The notes under the pieces: model-generated
Database searches by the model: none
Seen by the model: only the letters and a program-made list of their open reading frames with translations
Told to the model about the DNA's origin: nothing
DNA from: Candidatus Aenigmatarchaeota archaeon
Lineage (GTDB): Archaea; Aenigmatarchaeota; Aenigmatarchaeia; QMZP01
Direction: 5' to 3'
Assembly: GCA_016185435.1 (NCBI GenBank)
Contig: JACPNN010000013.1
Span: 55,156-119,155 of the forward strand
Length of the DNA stretch: 64,000 nucleotides
Shown: positions 15,158 through 27,200 of the stretch, piece after piece
Layout: each line of letters begins with the position of its first letter
Position numbering within the stretch: position 1 is the stretch's first letter
Made by a program: the position numbers and the translations under genes

Positions 15158-16216
15158 TCAGCTATCACTCTCGGGATCGACACTGACCTTCCACTGCTGT
15201 TTTTCCTTTTCCCTCTTTTTCTTGAAGGAGTGCCAAATCTCCCCAAAATCCCCTCCCATTTCTGCCATTTGCACGGTATCTCTCTGTTTTGCCACAGATC
15301 TCATAAGGTCGCCCAGCTCGCCTTCCAGTTCAGCCGCAATCACATCAATCATCTGGCCTGCCGCTGGATTCCAAGCCTCCATTGTGCGGAGAAAAAGCTC
15401 TTCGCTTTCCCAGTCCCTTCCGATATGGTCTCTCCATGTTTTGCTGAGATATTTCTTGTCGATAGATGCATATCCCCAGAGCACCATTGCGTCGTAGAGA
15501 TCGCAGGCGGACCTGAGGAAAGTCTTGAACCTCCTGAATTCCGCATCCTTCCCCTCGCTTTCAAAACGCTTCTTCTCAGCCTTGTGAAGCTCCTCTCTCA
15601 TCTTCCATATTTCTTCGAGCCACTCTTCATAAGAGGGTGGTGGAACATATATCAGTCCCCTGTTGCCCTCGAAAAATTTCATCAGCCTGTAATGCTTGAA
15701 AGCTATAATATCTTCTGGAGACATCAGACGAACATTAACTGAATAGCCGCTGTTCAGTGCATATTCCATATGCCTTGCATGTGCAAATTCCCTTCTAAGC
15801 CTTCTGCCCATTCTCTCGAAATACGCTTTGCCCATATTCGGCACATTGACTCCTACATCTGCCTTTTCGTTTTCACTGTCACCCAGCTGGATGCCCTTTA
15901 TCGTCAGAATATAGTTCCATCCTGTCTCACGGAATTCATGCCCAAAGCCCATTCCAGATGCCGTATCTGCCAGCTGCTGGAATTCTGCCCTGAACTCCTC
16001 CTTTGTGATGCGCCTTTTGGCTGCAAGGTCAAGATCAGACGTTCCTCTCTTAAGATGCTCCGGGAAATAGAATTCGCATGCAGAGCCTCCTCTCAGGTAC
16101 AGGCCCCTCTCTTCGGAAAAGAGGAAGCCGAATATGGCTTCGGCAAGATACTCTGGAAGGGCAGCGATTTTCTTGTACCTTGCTTGGGGAGAGGGTATAT
16201 ACGAAATTTCTGTCAT
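15158..16216 (-). CDS. AbiEii/AbiGii-like nucleotidyltransferase, lone cassette in the atp cluster
   Basis: 352 residues from ATG 16216. The nucleotidyltransferase signature is LYLRGGSACEFYFPEHLKR followed by TSDLDLAA, the GG-S...DxD pattern of AbiEii-type toxins, with a later Asp-rich strand (ENEKADVGV) and the helix SPEDIIAFKHYR typical of the family. AbiEii-type enzymes transfer nucleotides to block growth. No AbiEi-type antitoxin gene is adjacent. A TATA-like GCTATAAATC about 25-30 bases upstream gives a leaderless transcript. It is antisense to the operon and enclosed by perfect 17-bp direct repeats. Confidence 0.85.
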   Translation of the reverse strand: MTEISYIPSPQARYKKIAALPEYLAEAIFGFLFSEERGLYLRGGSACEFYFPEHLKRGTSDLDLAAKRRITKEEFRAEFQQLADTASGMGFGHEFRETGWNYILTIKGIQLGDSENEKADVGVNVPNMGKAYFERMGRRLRREFAHARHMEYALNSGYSVNVRLMSPEDIIAFKHYRLMKFFEGNRGLIYVPPPSYEEWLEEIWKMREELHKAEKKRFESEGKDAEFRRFKTFLRSACDLYDAMVLWGYASIDKKYLSKTWRDHIGRDWESEELFLRTMEAWNPAAGQMIDVIAAELEGELGDLMRSVAKQRDTVQMAEMGGDFGEIWHSFKKKREKEKQQWKVSVDPESDS

Positions 16217-16265
16217 ACTAGTGATTTCGAGCAAAGTGATTTATAGCCATAACAAGAAAACAACA

Positions 16266-16282
16266 AATAAAAGCATTCGAAC
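16266..16282 (+). repeat. 17-bp direct repeat, right border of AbiEii-like cassette
   Basis: Second perfect copy of AATAAAAGCATTCGAAC, 1143 bases from the first. It lies just upstream of the atpA promoter region and start. Confidence 0.92.
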
Positions 16283-16311
16283 CCATATTTGCTTAATTAT
16301 AAGCGTTCTTT

Positions 16312-18048
16312 ATGCAAGGCAAGATATACCGTGTTGCTGGGCCTGTGGTGGTTGCGGAAGGACTTGAGGCCAGCATGTACGATGTTGTGAAGGTGGGAGA
16401 AGAAAAGCTCATCGGGGAGGTCATCCAGATAAAGCCCGATAAGATAGTGATCCAGGTTTATGAATCCACTGAAGGCCTGAAGCCCGGAGAGCCCGTCGAG
16501 AACACATTCAGGCCTCTTTCTGTCCAGCTTGGGCCCGGTCTCATGACAAGCATATACGACGGCATACAGAGGCCCCTGCCTGAGCTCAAGGAGCTGATGG
16601 GCGACTTCATCAGGAGAGGAGCGACAGCCCCGGCCATTGACATGAAGAAAAAATGGGCATTCAGGCCCCTGGCCGGGAAAGGGGAGAAAGTATCGGGAGG
16701 CATGATTATTGGGGAAGTGCAGGAAACCTCCACAGTGGTCCATAAAGTCATGGTTCCGCCTGGAATTGAGGGCAAAATAAAAACTATACACTCCGGAAGC
16801 TTCAGGGCTGAGGAGACAGTGGCAGCGCTTGAAAGCGGGAAGGAAATAAAGCTCATGCAGAACTGGCCCATCAGGAAGCCCAGGCCGGTGACAAAAAAGC
16901 TTTACCCTGAGCTGCCGCTGGTGACGGGCCAGAGGATACTGGACGGCCTCTTTCCGATAGCGAAAGGAGGGACGGCAGCCATACCGGGGCCCTTTGGGTC
17001 CGGAAAAACCGTAACCCAGCAATCCCTTGCCAAGTGGTCTGATGCGGATATAATCGTTTATGTCGGATGCGGGGAAAGGGGGAATGAGATGACAGAAGTG
17101 CTGAAGGAGTTTCCTGAACTGATAGACCCGAAGTCAGGAAAGCCGCTGATGGAAAGGACGACCCTGATAGCCAACACAAGCAACATGCCAGTGGCGGCAA
17201 GGGAAGCCAGCATTTATACAGGCATCACAATGGCCGAGTATTACAGGGACATGGGTTATGATGTCGCCCTGATGGCAGACTCGACATCCAGATGGGCCGA
17301 GGCCATGAGGGAAATTTCCTCAAGATTGGAGGAGATGCCGGGGGAAGAAGGATACCCTGCCTATTTGTCTTCAAGGCTTTCAGAGTTTTATGAGAGAGCA
17401 GGGAGAGTTGAGGCTTTGTCAGGGAAAACAGGAAGCGTGACAGTCATAGGAGCAGTATCGCCTCCGGGAGGCGACTTTTCAGAGCCTGTCACCCAGTCCA
17501 CCCTGAGGGTGGTGAAGGTCTTCTGGGGGCTTGACGCAAAGCTTGCAAGCAGGCGCCACTTCCCTGCCATAAACTGGCTCAGCAGCTACAGCCAGTACGA
17601 GAGCATGCTTGCCCCCTACTACAGGAAGAATGTGGCTCCTGACTGGCCGGAGCTTATAAAGACTGTCGACAGGATTTTAACCGAAGAGGAGAAGCTCCAG
17701 GAGATTGTGCAGCTTGTCGGCTCCGACTCCCTGCCTGAAAAGGAGCAGCTTACGCTCGAAATTGCAAGAATGATAAGGGAGTTCTTCCTTCAGCAGAACG
17801 CATACCATGAAATTGACGCCTATTCAAGCCTTGCCAAGAGCCACAGGCTGCTGAAATCCATTCTGCTTTTTGCCGAAAAGGCGAAGAAAGCTGTGAAAGA
17901 GGGCGTGAAAGTGGGGCAGATAGCTTCCATGAAATCCAAGTCAAAGATAGCTGACGCCAAGTTTGCCAAGGATTTCGGCCATGCCCTGCAGGATGCTGAA
18001 AAGGAAATAGGGAAGGAACTGGAGGGGCTTGTAGCGGCCTCAAGGTGA
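16312..18048 (+). CDS. atpA: A-type ATP synthase catalytic subunit A
   Basis: Catalytic subunit of the A1 head, 578 residues. P-loop GPFGSGKTV at about 226-234, GER loop GCGERGNEM near 253, Walker B-type strand [16 protein letters not shown], and the A-subunit-specific non-homologous region (about 110-200) are all present. A TATA-like element (TTAATTATAAG) lies about 15-25 bases upstream of the ATG, directly next to the right repeat of the AbiEii cassette, so the genes A-B-D probably keep their own promoter after the insertion. atpB begins three bases after its stop. Confidence 0.98.
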   Translation: MQGKIYRVAGPVVVAEGLEASMYDVVKVGEEKLIGEVIQIKPDKIVIQVYESTEGLKPGEPVENTFRPLSVQLGPGLMTSIYDGIQRPLPELKELMGDFIRRGATAPAIDMKKKWAFRPLAGKGEKVSGGMIIGEVQETSTVVHKVMVPPGIEGKIKTIHSGSFRAEETVAALESGKEIKLMQNWPIRKPRPVTKKLYPELPLVTGQRILDGLFPIAKGGTAAIPGPFGSGKTVTQQSLAKWSDADIIVYVGCGERGNEMTEVLKEFPELIDPKSGKPLMERTTLIANTSNMPVAAREASIYTGITMAEYYRDMGYDVALMADSTSRWAEAMREISSRLEEMPGEEGYPAYLSSRLSEFYERAGRVEALSGKTGSVTVIGAVSPPGGDFSEPVTQSTLRVVKVFWGLDAKLASRRHFPAINWLSSYSQYESMLAPYYRKNVAPDWPELIKTVDRILTEEEKLQEIVQLVGSDSLPEKEQLTLEIARMIREFFLQQNAYHEIDAYSSLAKSHRLLKSILLFAEKAKKAVKEGVKVGQIASMKSKSKIADAKFAKDFGHALQDAEKEIGKELEGLVAASR

Positions 18049-18051
18049 GAT

Positions 18052-19431
18052 ATGCAGGCATTCAAGCAGTACAGGACAATCAGGGGCATTGAAGGCCCGT
18101 TGATCTTTGTTGAGAAGACGCATTCTGTAGGCTATGGCGAGATAGTGAAGATGCAGCTGTCGAACGGGGAGGAGAGGATGGGGCAGGTGCTCGACACGAG
18201 CAGGGACCTGGTGGTTGTGCAGAGCTTTGAAGGCACCTCAGGCATGGACAGGAACGCAAGCGTAAGGTTCCTGGGAGACATAATAAGGCTCAGGGTGAGC
18301 AATGACATGCTTGGGAGGATATTCGATGGGAAGGGAAATCCGATAGACGGCCTTGCTGAAATAATCCCTGAAGATGAGCTTGACGTCACAGGGGCTGCGA
18401 TAAATCCCTATTCACGTGCTCCTCCGTCAGACTTCATCCAGACAGGCATTTCCACAATAGACGGCATGAACACACTTGTCAGAGGGCAGAAGCTTCCCAT
18501 ATTCTCCGGGTCAGGGATGCCGCATAATGATATAGCCCTTCAGATCGCCAGGCAGGCCAAGGTCCGTAACCAGAACGAGCCCTTCGCTGTCGTATTTGCC
18601 GCCATGGGGATAACCCATGAGGAGTCCAAGAAATTCATTTCGAGCTTTGAGGAGACAGGGGCGATTGAGAGGTCTGTCGTGTTCCTGAATCTTGCCGACG
18701 ACCCTGCCATAGAGAGGCTCATCACCCCGAGGCTGGCCCTGACAGCAGCTGAATTTTTGGCCTACAGGCATGGCCTCCATGTGCTTGTAATACTTACGGA
18801 CATGACCAACTATTGCGAGTCCCTGAGGCAGGTCAGCTCTGCTAGGAATGAGATACCAGCAAGAAGGGGATATCCGGGCTACATGTACACGGATTTGTCC
18901 ACGATATATGAGAGGGCCGGAATGATAAAGGGGAAGAAGGGAAGCATAACTCAGTTTCCAATCCTGAGCATGGTGGGGGATGACATAACGCACCCGATAC
19001 CTGATCTGACAGGCTATATCACCGAAGGCCAGATAGTCCTCAGCAGGGAATTGCACAGGAAAGGCATATACCCTCCAATAGATGTCCTCCCGTCTTTGTC
19101 TAGGCTGATGAATTCAGGCATAGGCAAGACGAAGACGAGGGATGACCACAAGCAGGTCTCGGATCAGGCATACGCAGGCTATGCTGAAGGAAGGGACTTG
19201 AGGGGCCTGGTGGCCATCGTCGGTGAAGAGGCTTTGTCTGAAAGGGACAGGCTTCTGCTGGGCTTTGCGAACAGCTTTGAGGAGCAGTTTGTGAGGCAAG
19301 GATTGAATGAAGACAGGAGCATTGAAAGGACGCTTGAGATAGCATGGAGCCTGCTGGGTTCCCTTCCGGAAGAGCTGCTTACAAGGATAAGCCCTGAGAC
19401 GAGGCAGAAATATTACAAAAAAGCGAAGTAA
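18052..19431 (+). CDS. atpB: A-type ATP synthase regulatory subunit B
   Basis: Non-catalytic nucleotide-binding subunit of the head, 459 residues. The P-loop position is the degenerate [12 protein letters not shown], normal for B subunits, followed by [11 protein letters not shown] and the strand [13 protein letters not shown]. The C-terminal helical domain ends at about [16 protein letters not shown]. An AGGTGA ribosome-binding site overlaps the atpA stop, indicating translational coupling. Confidence 0.98.
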   Translation: MQAFKQYRTIRGIEGPLIFVEKTHSVGYGEIVKMQLSNGEERMGQVLDTSRDLVVVQSFEGTSGMDRNASVRFLGDIIRLRVSNDMLGRIFDGKGNPIDGLAEIIPEDELDVTGAAINPYSRAPPSDFIQTGISTIDGMNTLVRGQKLPIFSGSGMPHNDIALQIARQAKVRNQNEPFAVVFAAMGITHEESKKFISSFEETGAIERSVVFLNLADDPAIERLITPRLALTAAEFLAYRHGLHVLVILTDMTNYCESLRQVSSARNEIPARRGYPGYMYTDLSTIYERAGMIKGKKGSITQFPILSMVGDDITHPIPDLTGYITEGQIVLSRELHRKGIYPPIDVLPSLSRLMNSGIGKTKTRDDHKQVSDQAYAGYAEGRDLRGLVAIVGEEALSERDRLLLGFANSFEEQFVRQGLNEDRSIERTLEIAWSLLGSLPEELLTRISPETRQKYYKKAK

Positions 19432-19521
19432 AAGGAGAGCTGGAAATTATTGATTTTTATTTTCGGAATAAAGTTACATGGTCACAATATGCAAAAAGAA
19501 AGGGGCAAAAAAGGATAACAT

Positions 19522-20145
19522 ATGCCGGACGTAAAGACGACAAGGAGCGAGCTCATAGGTCTCAAGAAGAAGGTGAAGCTGGCCGAGTCAGGCCACAAGC
19601 TCCTCAAGAAGAAGCGTGACGGGCTTATACTCGAATTCTTCGCAGTCCTGAAAGACGCAAAGGACGTAAGGAAAATCCTGTCGGAGAATTATGCCCATGC
19701 ATCCTCCCTGCTCAGCCAGACGATAGCCCTCGATGGCAGCGTTGAGATCAAGAGCCTTTCCATGGCCCTGAAGGAAAAGCCGTCAGTTGAGCTGAAAATA
19801 AGGAACATAATGGGGGTGACGATCCCCGAAGTCAGAACGTCAAGGATAAGGAAAGGCATGGCCGAGAGGGGCTATGGACTCATCGGAACTTCAATAAGGA
19901 TGGAGCAGACGATAACGGCTTATGAGGAGCTTCTGGAAGCAATACTCAGGGCCGCTGAAACAGAGACCAAGCTGAGGAAAATACTTCTGGAAATAGAAAA
20001 AACCAAGAGAAGGGTCAATAGCCTGGAATTTGTTTTGATCCCCAGGCTGAAGGAACAGGCAAGCTTCATACGCTTCAGGCTCGAGGAGATGGAGAGGGAA
20101 AACATCTTCAAGATGAAGATGGTGAAGGCGAAGATCGCGGAATGA
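19522..20145 (+). CDS. atpD: A-type ATP synthase subunit D (central shaft)
   Basis: 207 residues, a long antiparallel coiled coil that forms the rotating axle. The N-terminus (VKTTRSELIGLKKKVKLA) and C-terminus (VNSLEFVLIPRLKEQASFI) are classic for the family. It lies 90 bases after atpB with an AAGGATAAC upstream of the ATG and ends the cluster. Gene order over all is H-I-K-E-C-F-A-B-D, as in many archaea apart from the insertions. Confidence 0.96.
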   Translation: MPDVKTTRSELIGLKKKVKLAESGHKLLKKKRDGLILEFFAVLKDAKDVRKILSENYAHASSLLSQTIALDGSVEIKSLSMALKEKPSVELKIRNIMGVTIPEVRTSRIRKGMAERGYGLIGTSIRMEQTITAYEELLEAILRAAETETKLRKILLEIEKTKRRVNSLEFVLIPRLKEQASFIRFRLEEMERENIFKMKMVKAKIAE

Positions 20146-20203
20146 CAGCAGCGATGATAACCGGCAAATTATGCTCTGTTTCATTGGCAAGAAAATATGA
20201 ATT

Positions 20204-21220
20204 CTATAGCCTCTTTACCACAAAATAGCTTGCAATGGCAAATATGGCAAGGCAAATCAGCAGGCCTATATATATCAGCCTCACGAAACCTATAGACTCT
20301 ATAGACACTCCTTTCGCAATCATCAGGCTTGTGATGTTCCTGTCTCCTGTCCCGCTATTTTCTGTTTCATCCGGTTGCACGAAATCAGGGCAGCTGATGT
20401 TTTCGTCTATCAGGCCATTGCAGTTGTTATCTATGTCATCGCATATCTCTTTTGCCGCCGGGTTTACAAAAAAGTTCCTATCATCGCAGTCTGCAGGCGA
20501 GCATTTCAGCTCCACATTAAGTTCGAAAAAACCGTCCTTGTCCGCATCCATGCATGCGGATATCTGAACCACAACCTGTTGTGACGAATTCCCGTATGAG
20601 GCGGAAATGGAGTAAGACTTTTCAGGCTTATCAGGGACCGTTTCCATTAATGTGAAATAGCCGTTATTGTTGCTCTCCACGTTCCTGCTTCCTGATATGC
20701 CGGATTTATATGCAATCTCATCAGTCGATCTGGGCTTGCAGTCATAGGTTACAAAGCCGGAAACCTTTATCTTCTCGCCCGGCTTGTATGCCCACTTGTC
20801 CGTGACTATTTGCACCTCCTCCCCCTGCTTCTCGCACCCTGAAATGAATTCAGAAGGAGCTGTAAAGGCGGACAGGTCAAGCTTCTGAAAGGATCCCTCT
20901 TTCCAGTTTATGCTCTCTATGGACTTGTAGCCGCCAACGAGGAATGATATCCTTTCCCCCGCCTTTGCGCCTTCCGCCCTCGCTGTTTCGGGGTTGTCCC
21001 CATATATGTACAGGAGGCTGTAATATCCTGCCTGCCTTGACTTCAGAACTCCCGCTATTGCCTCGTTCTCGCCTAATGCAAGTATTGATGTCCCATTAGG
21101 AGCGTCAGTACCGTCAAGCATCAGCCTGCCCTCAAGAACCATGGGCACAGGCGAGGCAAGGGAAAATGGGATCAGTATCATTGCGGCAAACGCTGCTATG
21201 GAAGCTCCTTTCAGCAACAT
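20204..21220 (-). CDS. Membrane-anchored surface protein with MopE-type metal-binding motif
   Basis: 338 residues. Signal peptide at 1-22 (LLKGASIAAFAAMILIPFSL region), a beta-rich exported body, then DADKDGFFELN with PADCDDRNFFVNPAAKEI and DDIDNNCNGLIDE, the MopE-like calcium/metal-binding motif, and a C-terminal helix (about 312-335) that anchors the protein, ending in VKRL. This is a surface protein with the bulk outside. It begins the long reverse-strand run of surface genes; a neighbour 65 bases upstream is the giant protein. Confidence 0.82.
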   Translation of the reverse strand: MLLKGASIAAFAAMILIPFSLASPVPMVLEGRLMLDGTDAPNGTSILALGENEAIAGVLKSRQAGYYSLLYIYGDNPETARAEGAKAGERISFLVGGYKSIESINWKEGSFQKLDLSAFTAPSEFISGCEKQGEEVQIVTDKWAYKPGEKIKVSGFVTYDCKPRSTDEIAYKSGISGSRNVESNNNGYFTLMETVPDKPEKSYSISASYGNSSQQVVVQISACMDADKDGFFELNVELKCSPADCDDRNFFVNPAAKEICDDIDNNCNGLIDENISCPDFVQPDETENSGTGDRNITSLMIAKGVSIESIGFVRLIYIGLLICLAIFAIASYFVVKRL

Positions 21221-21284
21221 GAGAATCTATTGGACAAAAGGTTTTTATAGCCGGAACTTGTGCATTACAGAAAGGATACGGGCA

Positions 21285-24200
21285 TTAGCTGAGCGTATCA
21301 GGCACAGGGCTCTGGTTGGAAAGCCAGTCTGCCGGAGAATCAGTGTCGACAGTCTTGCTCTTTCTCAGTATGCTTTTGCCTTCTATTGCCACAATGCTCC
21401 AGCCTGCCACATAATTCTCCCATGCCACCATATCCACTTCCGTGTCATTCCTGTTGAAAAGCCTCAGGACATCACCGTTGTTTCCCAAAGGCAGCGGGAA
21501 GCTTCCGATATCCGGCTCGAAGCCGTATCTCGACTCAAAGAGGGCGGTATTGGCCGCGATCAAAAGTGTTCTCCCGGAATCTATATGAGTCCCTATAGGA
21601 ATGGTGTATGATCCCCTGTTGTCCCTTATCTTCCAGCCTGAGATATCTATAGAAATCTCAGTCGGATTATAGATCTCGAACCATTCTGTGGAGTTGTCGT
21701 CGTTTGGGGCGTCATACATGACCTGGGTGAAGAGTGTCCTGGCTGTAGCATTGGAGGGCTGTGTGTCGCATGCATTCCCTATGCCGTCGCTGTCTGAATC
21801 TTCCTGATTGCTATTCGCAACAGAAGGGCAGTTGTCATCAGCATCAGCCACGCCGTCCGAATCCGAGTCAGGTCTGTAGAGGCAGGCCGCTGTAGACGGG
21901 TTGCAGCTGTCTGTCGTGCTGGCATTGCCGTCGCTGCATGTCTTCTGGGTGCAGCTGCATCCTGCCTGATCTGTCACAGACCCTGCTGCCGTGCCGGGGC
22001 AGGCATCGTTCTGGTTCGTTATGCCATCTCCATCATCATCGATCGAGGTGTAGGCGCACTGTGCGGTCTGCGCATTGCAGGAATCCGATGTCCTTGGATC
22101 GCCGTCTCCGCATGTCTTCTGGTAGCAGCTGCATCCCTGGTTGTCGACAACGCTCGAAGCTGTCGTGTTCGGGCATGAGTCGATGCTGTCATCCACTCCG
22201 TCGTGATCATGGTCATGCATGCTGCATGAGGCATTCAGCGGATTGGGCATATGAAGGCAGAGGTCCAGCGTCTCAGAGCATCCGTCGAGTGTGCACACGT
22301 CTGAGTCTTCGCATATCCTTGGAAGGCCTATGCATCTGCCATTGGAGCATGTCTCATTGGTTGTGCAGAAAAGGCTGTCGTCGCATGCCAGCCCTTCTGT
22401 CACCCTTGTTTCAGTGGCGTTCTCCTGCTGCGCTTCCTTTATCTGGCTGCAGAAAGCGTCAAGGGTGCCTGGCCTGTTGCACACATGCTTTGTCACGTTC
22501 CTCTCCTTTATGCAGGCTGCTGATGTGTCGCATGAATCAGCGAAAGGCTCGCATGATCTGGTCTGCCATGCCCCGAAGTCCGTGTGGTCGTCTCCTCCGC
22601 CGCAGTCTGAGTGCTGCCTGCACGCTATCTGGGAAGGACTCGTTAGTCTGCAGGCCTCTATCCTCAGGTCGCTGAGCTGGACTGTTCCGCCTGCTTTTGA
22701 TGACGTCCTGAAGGTGAATGTGCAGTTTGTATCAGAGGGTGAGCAGCCATTGAGAAGATTGTTCAGCGGAGAGGCAAGGTTTTCCGCTTTTACAGTTGCT
22801 CCGAGCTCTCCGGGTATGAAGATGTCTGTAACACCGTCAGTGCTGATGTCAACCGAAACGTTTCTCGGCAGCGATGATGCCATCTCTATCGCTATTTCCC
22901 TGTATATGCTCACTATCGTGCTTCCATTTGCCACAAAGTGCTTCCCATTGCCGCAGGCTGCTATGGCCATCATGGTCGGTATGTCGACCTCGTCGACAAA
23001 GGAGACTGCAAAGACCCTTGCCTTGTGGACATTCCATGCTTCGCATGCCTTGCCTATGGCCTCCTGCTTGGCCTTTGTCGCATTGCAGTAGCCTGAAAGG
23101 CACCTGTTTGCAACGCCGTCGCTCATCAGGACAATGGTCCTCACATCGTTCTTGCCGTCCTTTATGAGGTCTATGGCCTTCTGAAGGCCGCAGGAGATGC
23201 ATGTGAAGCCGTTGGGGCTGTATGAGTTCACTTCGCTGATAAGCTTGGCTTTGTCATTGGTCAGCGGGACAGAGCTCATCAGCCTGCCTGAGTAGCTTGC
23301 CAGGCCAATCCTGTTCCTGTCGGACTGCATGACGAGATTGATGAATTCCTTGTCAGCCGCTTTGGCACGGTCCATCTTTGTTCCAAGCGACGGGGGATCT
23401 TCAAGCTCCATGCTCTGGGACACGTCAGTCACGACTATGGAGTCGAGTGTCCTGTCGAATGTGAACTCTTTCTGGTAGCCTGTGAGGTTGAGGGACGCCT
23501 TTGTGACCTTCACCTTCTCCACCTTTCCTGAGACATTCACAAACTTGGGGACACTGACCTTCGGCTCATCGCTGAACCCTCCGCCCGCATTGAATGTGAG
23601 ATTCTTTTGGGTCGAGCTGTCTGCAAACCTGTCTATAGTGCCTATAGGCTCGCATATAAGGTCGACGCATCCTCTTGAAGCATCGCATTCCTGGTTCTCC
23701 CTCAGCGCGCAGGACTGTATCGGGCAGCCGTTTTGTGTGCAGGCCTGGGTCCCATAGTAGCATGTATTGCTTGCCACTTTTCCCGGGACAGGGCAGGCCT
23801 GCTGGCTGTATCTGCACACGCCATCAGTGCACGCGCCATTGAAGTTGCACTGGCTCCCTATCAGCAGGTTCGGGCAGTCCGCATCGTTAAGGCATTCTGC
23901 GCCGCATACTGAGCTGGGGCCTTTCGAGATGACATTCGATATCAAGGTCGTTCTGCATGCCCCTGACTGGCAGAAGCCGTCTGTTGTGGTTGTGTTCTCT
24001 TTCAGTATCTTGCCGTCGCAGAACTCCCTCTTTGCCTGGCCGTCAAGCTGGCTGCAGTCCTGAAGTGATGTATCCTCTGTCCTCACTTCTTCCCTGCAGC
24101 CTGATGCTGAACAGGAGAATGTGTGGAAGACCTTCCTCCTTGTCGCCTTGTCACCAATACATATGGTAGACTCTTCCGCAAAATTCATTGCAGAGCAGTT

Positions 24201-27200
24201 CTGCTGCTGGAACACTGCGCCTGATGCCGTGCATGCGGCCGAATGATAAAATATTGCATTATCGGAAGAGCAGAACGGAGCCATTGGTTCCTGACGTGTG
24301 AAACCGCAGGTGTTCTGGGCATCGCATCCTGATAAACATGCGGTCCCTGAAACTTTAAAGTCATCAGGCGAATTGCACACAGCTCCGCAGGAATTTTCCA
24401 CGCAGCTGTAAGAGAATGAATCTTCCACGCAGCTGCACGCGAAGGAGCATGAGCCAAGCGAGTCTCTCGTTCCAGTCTTGTTTCCCAAGCATGCGCTTGC
24501 CGTCTGCGGGCAGTTGCTGTTGTCAGGAGTATTAGGAAGCTCGCAAGTCTCGTTCTGCTGGTTTACAGCCCCATCGCCGCAGGTTGCAGGGGGAAGCTTC
24601 TGTTTGTCTTTGAACAGTACGGCAGAGCAGATGCTTCCCGGTTCCACCAGAACCCTGCCGTCAGATGGGGTCTTTTGGATAAGGTCCCAGCCTTCAGGAA
24701 GAATTTCTGAGACTGTATGCCACCCTATCGGCACATCGCTGAACTTTGCCGCCCCTGATCCGTCATTGTATTTTGTCTGGTTTCCGTCAAGCTTGAATCC
24801 GAACTGAGGCACAGGCCTTATCTCGTGGTTCTGGGGGTTAAACGCTTCTTTCTTCACCTCGATGCAGCCGAAGGGCTTCGGTATGTTCAGGCAGCCGCAT
24901 GCATCAAGGTTGCACGTGTCTATCGTATCCTCGTTCTGGTCGTTGCACTGGGCATCATTTGTGCATGTCGCCCCGCAGGCAAGGCTGCAGCCGTTTACAG
25001 TGTCCCGCGAGGATGCAGTCTGCGTGCATGCCCCATTGGAGCAGAAGAAGTCATGGCTTGTTGTCCTGTTGCCAGACCTCTTGTCACTACATATGCTTTC
25101 TGTCTCAGAGAAGTCAAGCGAATTGCAGTTTTGCGTCACATTTTCATATATTCTCTGCCCGACTTCTGCACACGCCGCATCCCGGCAGGAGAAGTCATGT
25201 TCATTGATTCTTGTGACAACATTGTCTCCTGAACAGATATTTGATAGGCTTTCATTGAAATCCCTTCCATTGCAGTTCTCAAGAAGAGTTATGTTGACTA
25301 TCCTTGTTTCCTCCCTGCAGCCATCAGGCGCGCATGAGAAGTCATGGAACAGCCTCTTTTTCTTCAGGCTGGAGCCGTCGCAGAAGTCTATATCCTCATA
25401 GAAGTCCCTTGAATTGCAGTCCTCTTCCTGGAAGACAGCTCCGGAAGATGTGCATGCCCCATTGAAGTGCCTCACATCGTTCTGGCAGAAGCTGTCAAGG
25501 CTGATTGATGAAGAGAAGCCGCATGTTTCCTGTGTGTCGCAGCCGAATATGCAGGCATTGTTCACCACCTTGAAATCATCTGCAGAGTCGCATATTGCCC
25601 CGCAGGCGCCTTCTACGCAGCTTGTCGCAGGAGACGGAGGCAGGCAGGCGGCCTGCTCTGATGTGCAGATGAAATCAGTTGAACAGAAGTTCATGGTGGA
25701 GTTCTGGACATTTACAGAATCCGTTATCCTGTTCCTGTTGTAGTCTGTCAGTTTGGCCCCGGCACAGAAATCCGTGAATGTCACATTGCAGAAGCTGCCG
25801 GGACAGAATCCATTCTCTGAGCTGACGTTTGCAAGCGCACAGCTGGCGGGGCTGCTCTGTCTGCATGTCCAGTCCTCTATGCCGCATGCGCCTGTCAGAT
25901 CGCCGTCCCTTGAGTTGCAGTTTTCCACAACTGTTTCGTTTACAATAGAAACTGTTTCAGTGCATGCGGAAGGTGTACAAGAGAAGTCGTGGAGATCTCT
26001 TGATTGTCTCACCTCATCTCCTGAACAGAATTGTGAAAAGTTGCCGAAGAAGTCCAGGGCATTGCAGTTCTGCTTCTGGTACTCGCAGGTGAAATTCCTG
26101 CTATTGCATGTCCCGTTGAAATTCCTTGTTTCTCCTTGGCAGAAATTGCCGCTGCACCTGCTGCTGTCAGGTTTCACGTCAGTGACAACGCAGTCCACCC
26201 TGTTCAGTTCCTCTGAACAGCTCCAGTCAAGAAGACCGCACTGGTTCAGCTGCTGGCCGTCCCTTGAATCGCAGTTGTCTATCAGTTCATCCCTGAATGT
26301 CACGTTTTCCCTGCAGCCTTCCGGGGCGCATGTGAAGTTGTGGAATATGAATCTTTTTGTTATATTATTTCCGCTGCAGACTGTCACATTCTCAACATAA
26401 TTCCTGTCAGCGCAGTTTTCAGTGGTGAACGAGCACCCATTGGCCGAGCATGCGCCATTGAACTTCCTTACAGTCCCGTCGCAGAAATTGCTGAGAGGGC
26501 ATGAGTTCCCATATCCGCAGGCCTCTGTATTACAGCCGAAGAAGCATGTATTGTCTCTTATTGTGGAATTATCCCTTCCGTCGCAGAAGTTTACAGGGGC
26601 AGATGATGTCGAATTGATCTTGTACGTCTGGCTTTCCACGTCTTCAGTATTGCCGTACCTGTCCCTGCTGAAGAAGCAAACCTTCTTTTCACAGGTGCCT
26701 GATGCGCACTCTATAGTTCCATTGAGGCCTTGCCTATAGAATGCGCTGAAACCATATAGCTGCTGGATCTGTGAAGCGCTGAGGGCCAGATTGTATATCC
26801 TGGCCTCGTCAATCCTGCCGAAAAACGGCTCGTATATTGAAGATGGGCCATAGCCCGAAGAGTAGACTGTCGCAGTTACGTTCCCCTGATAGCCTGGAAC
26901 AGGATTGGTGGTGCCTGAAAGGGAGGAATACTCAAGTCGTATTCTCCCGTCTCCCCCTGCGGCACCATTGTGATCAGAACCAGTACCTCCTGCTCCACCT
27001 GTGCCATCAACTAAGTTGCTTCCCAATGTTAGTGAAAAACCGCCTAGATAAATTGATCCGCCGCTTCCTCCCCCTCCGCTGGCATGCTGGAAACAGCTTA
27101 TGCCTTGCCCGTCGTTGCCTTTCGCTGAAATACTTCCACTCACCGTAATTGTTTTGCCTGTGATAAAAATGGCTCCGCCGCCACTGCCACCTGCCCCGCT

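Noticed and set aside
22291-23091. 266-codon forward ORF inside the giant protein gene
   Set aside because: Antisense shadow of the VWA and Cys-rich region; it mirrors codon bias of the real frame and has no independent features.
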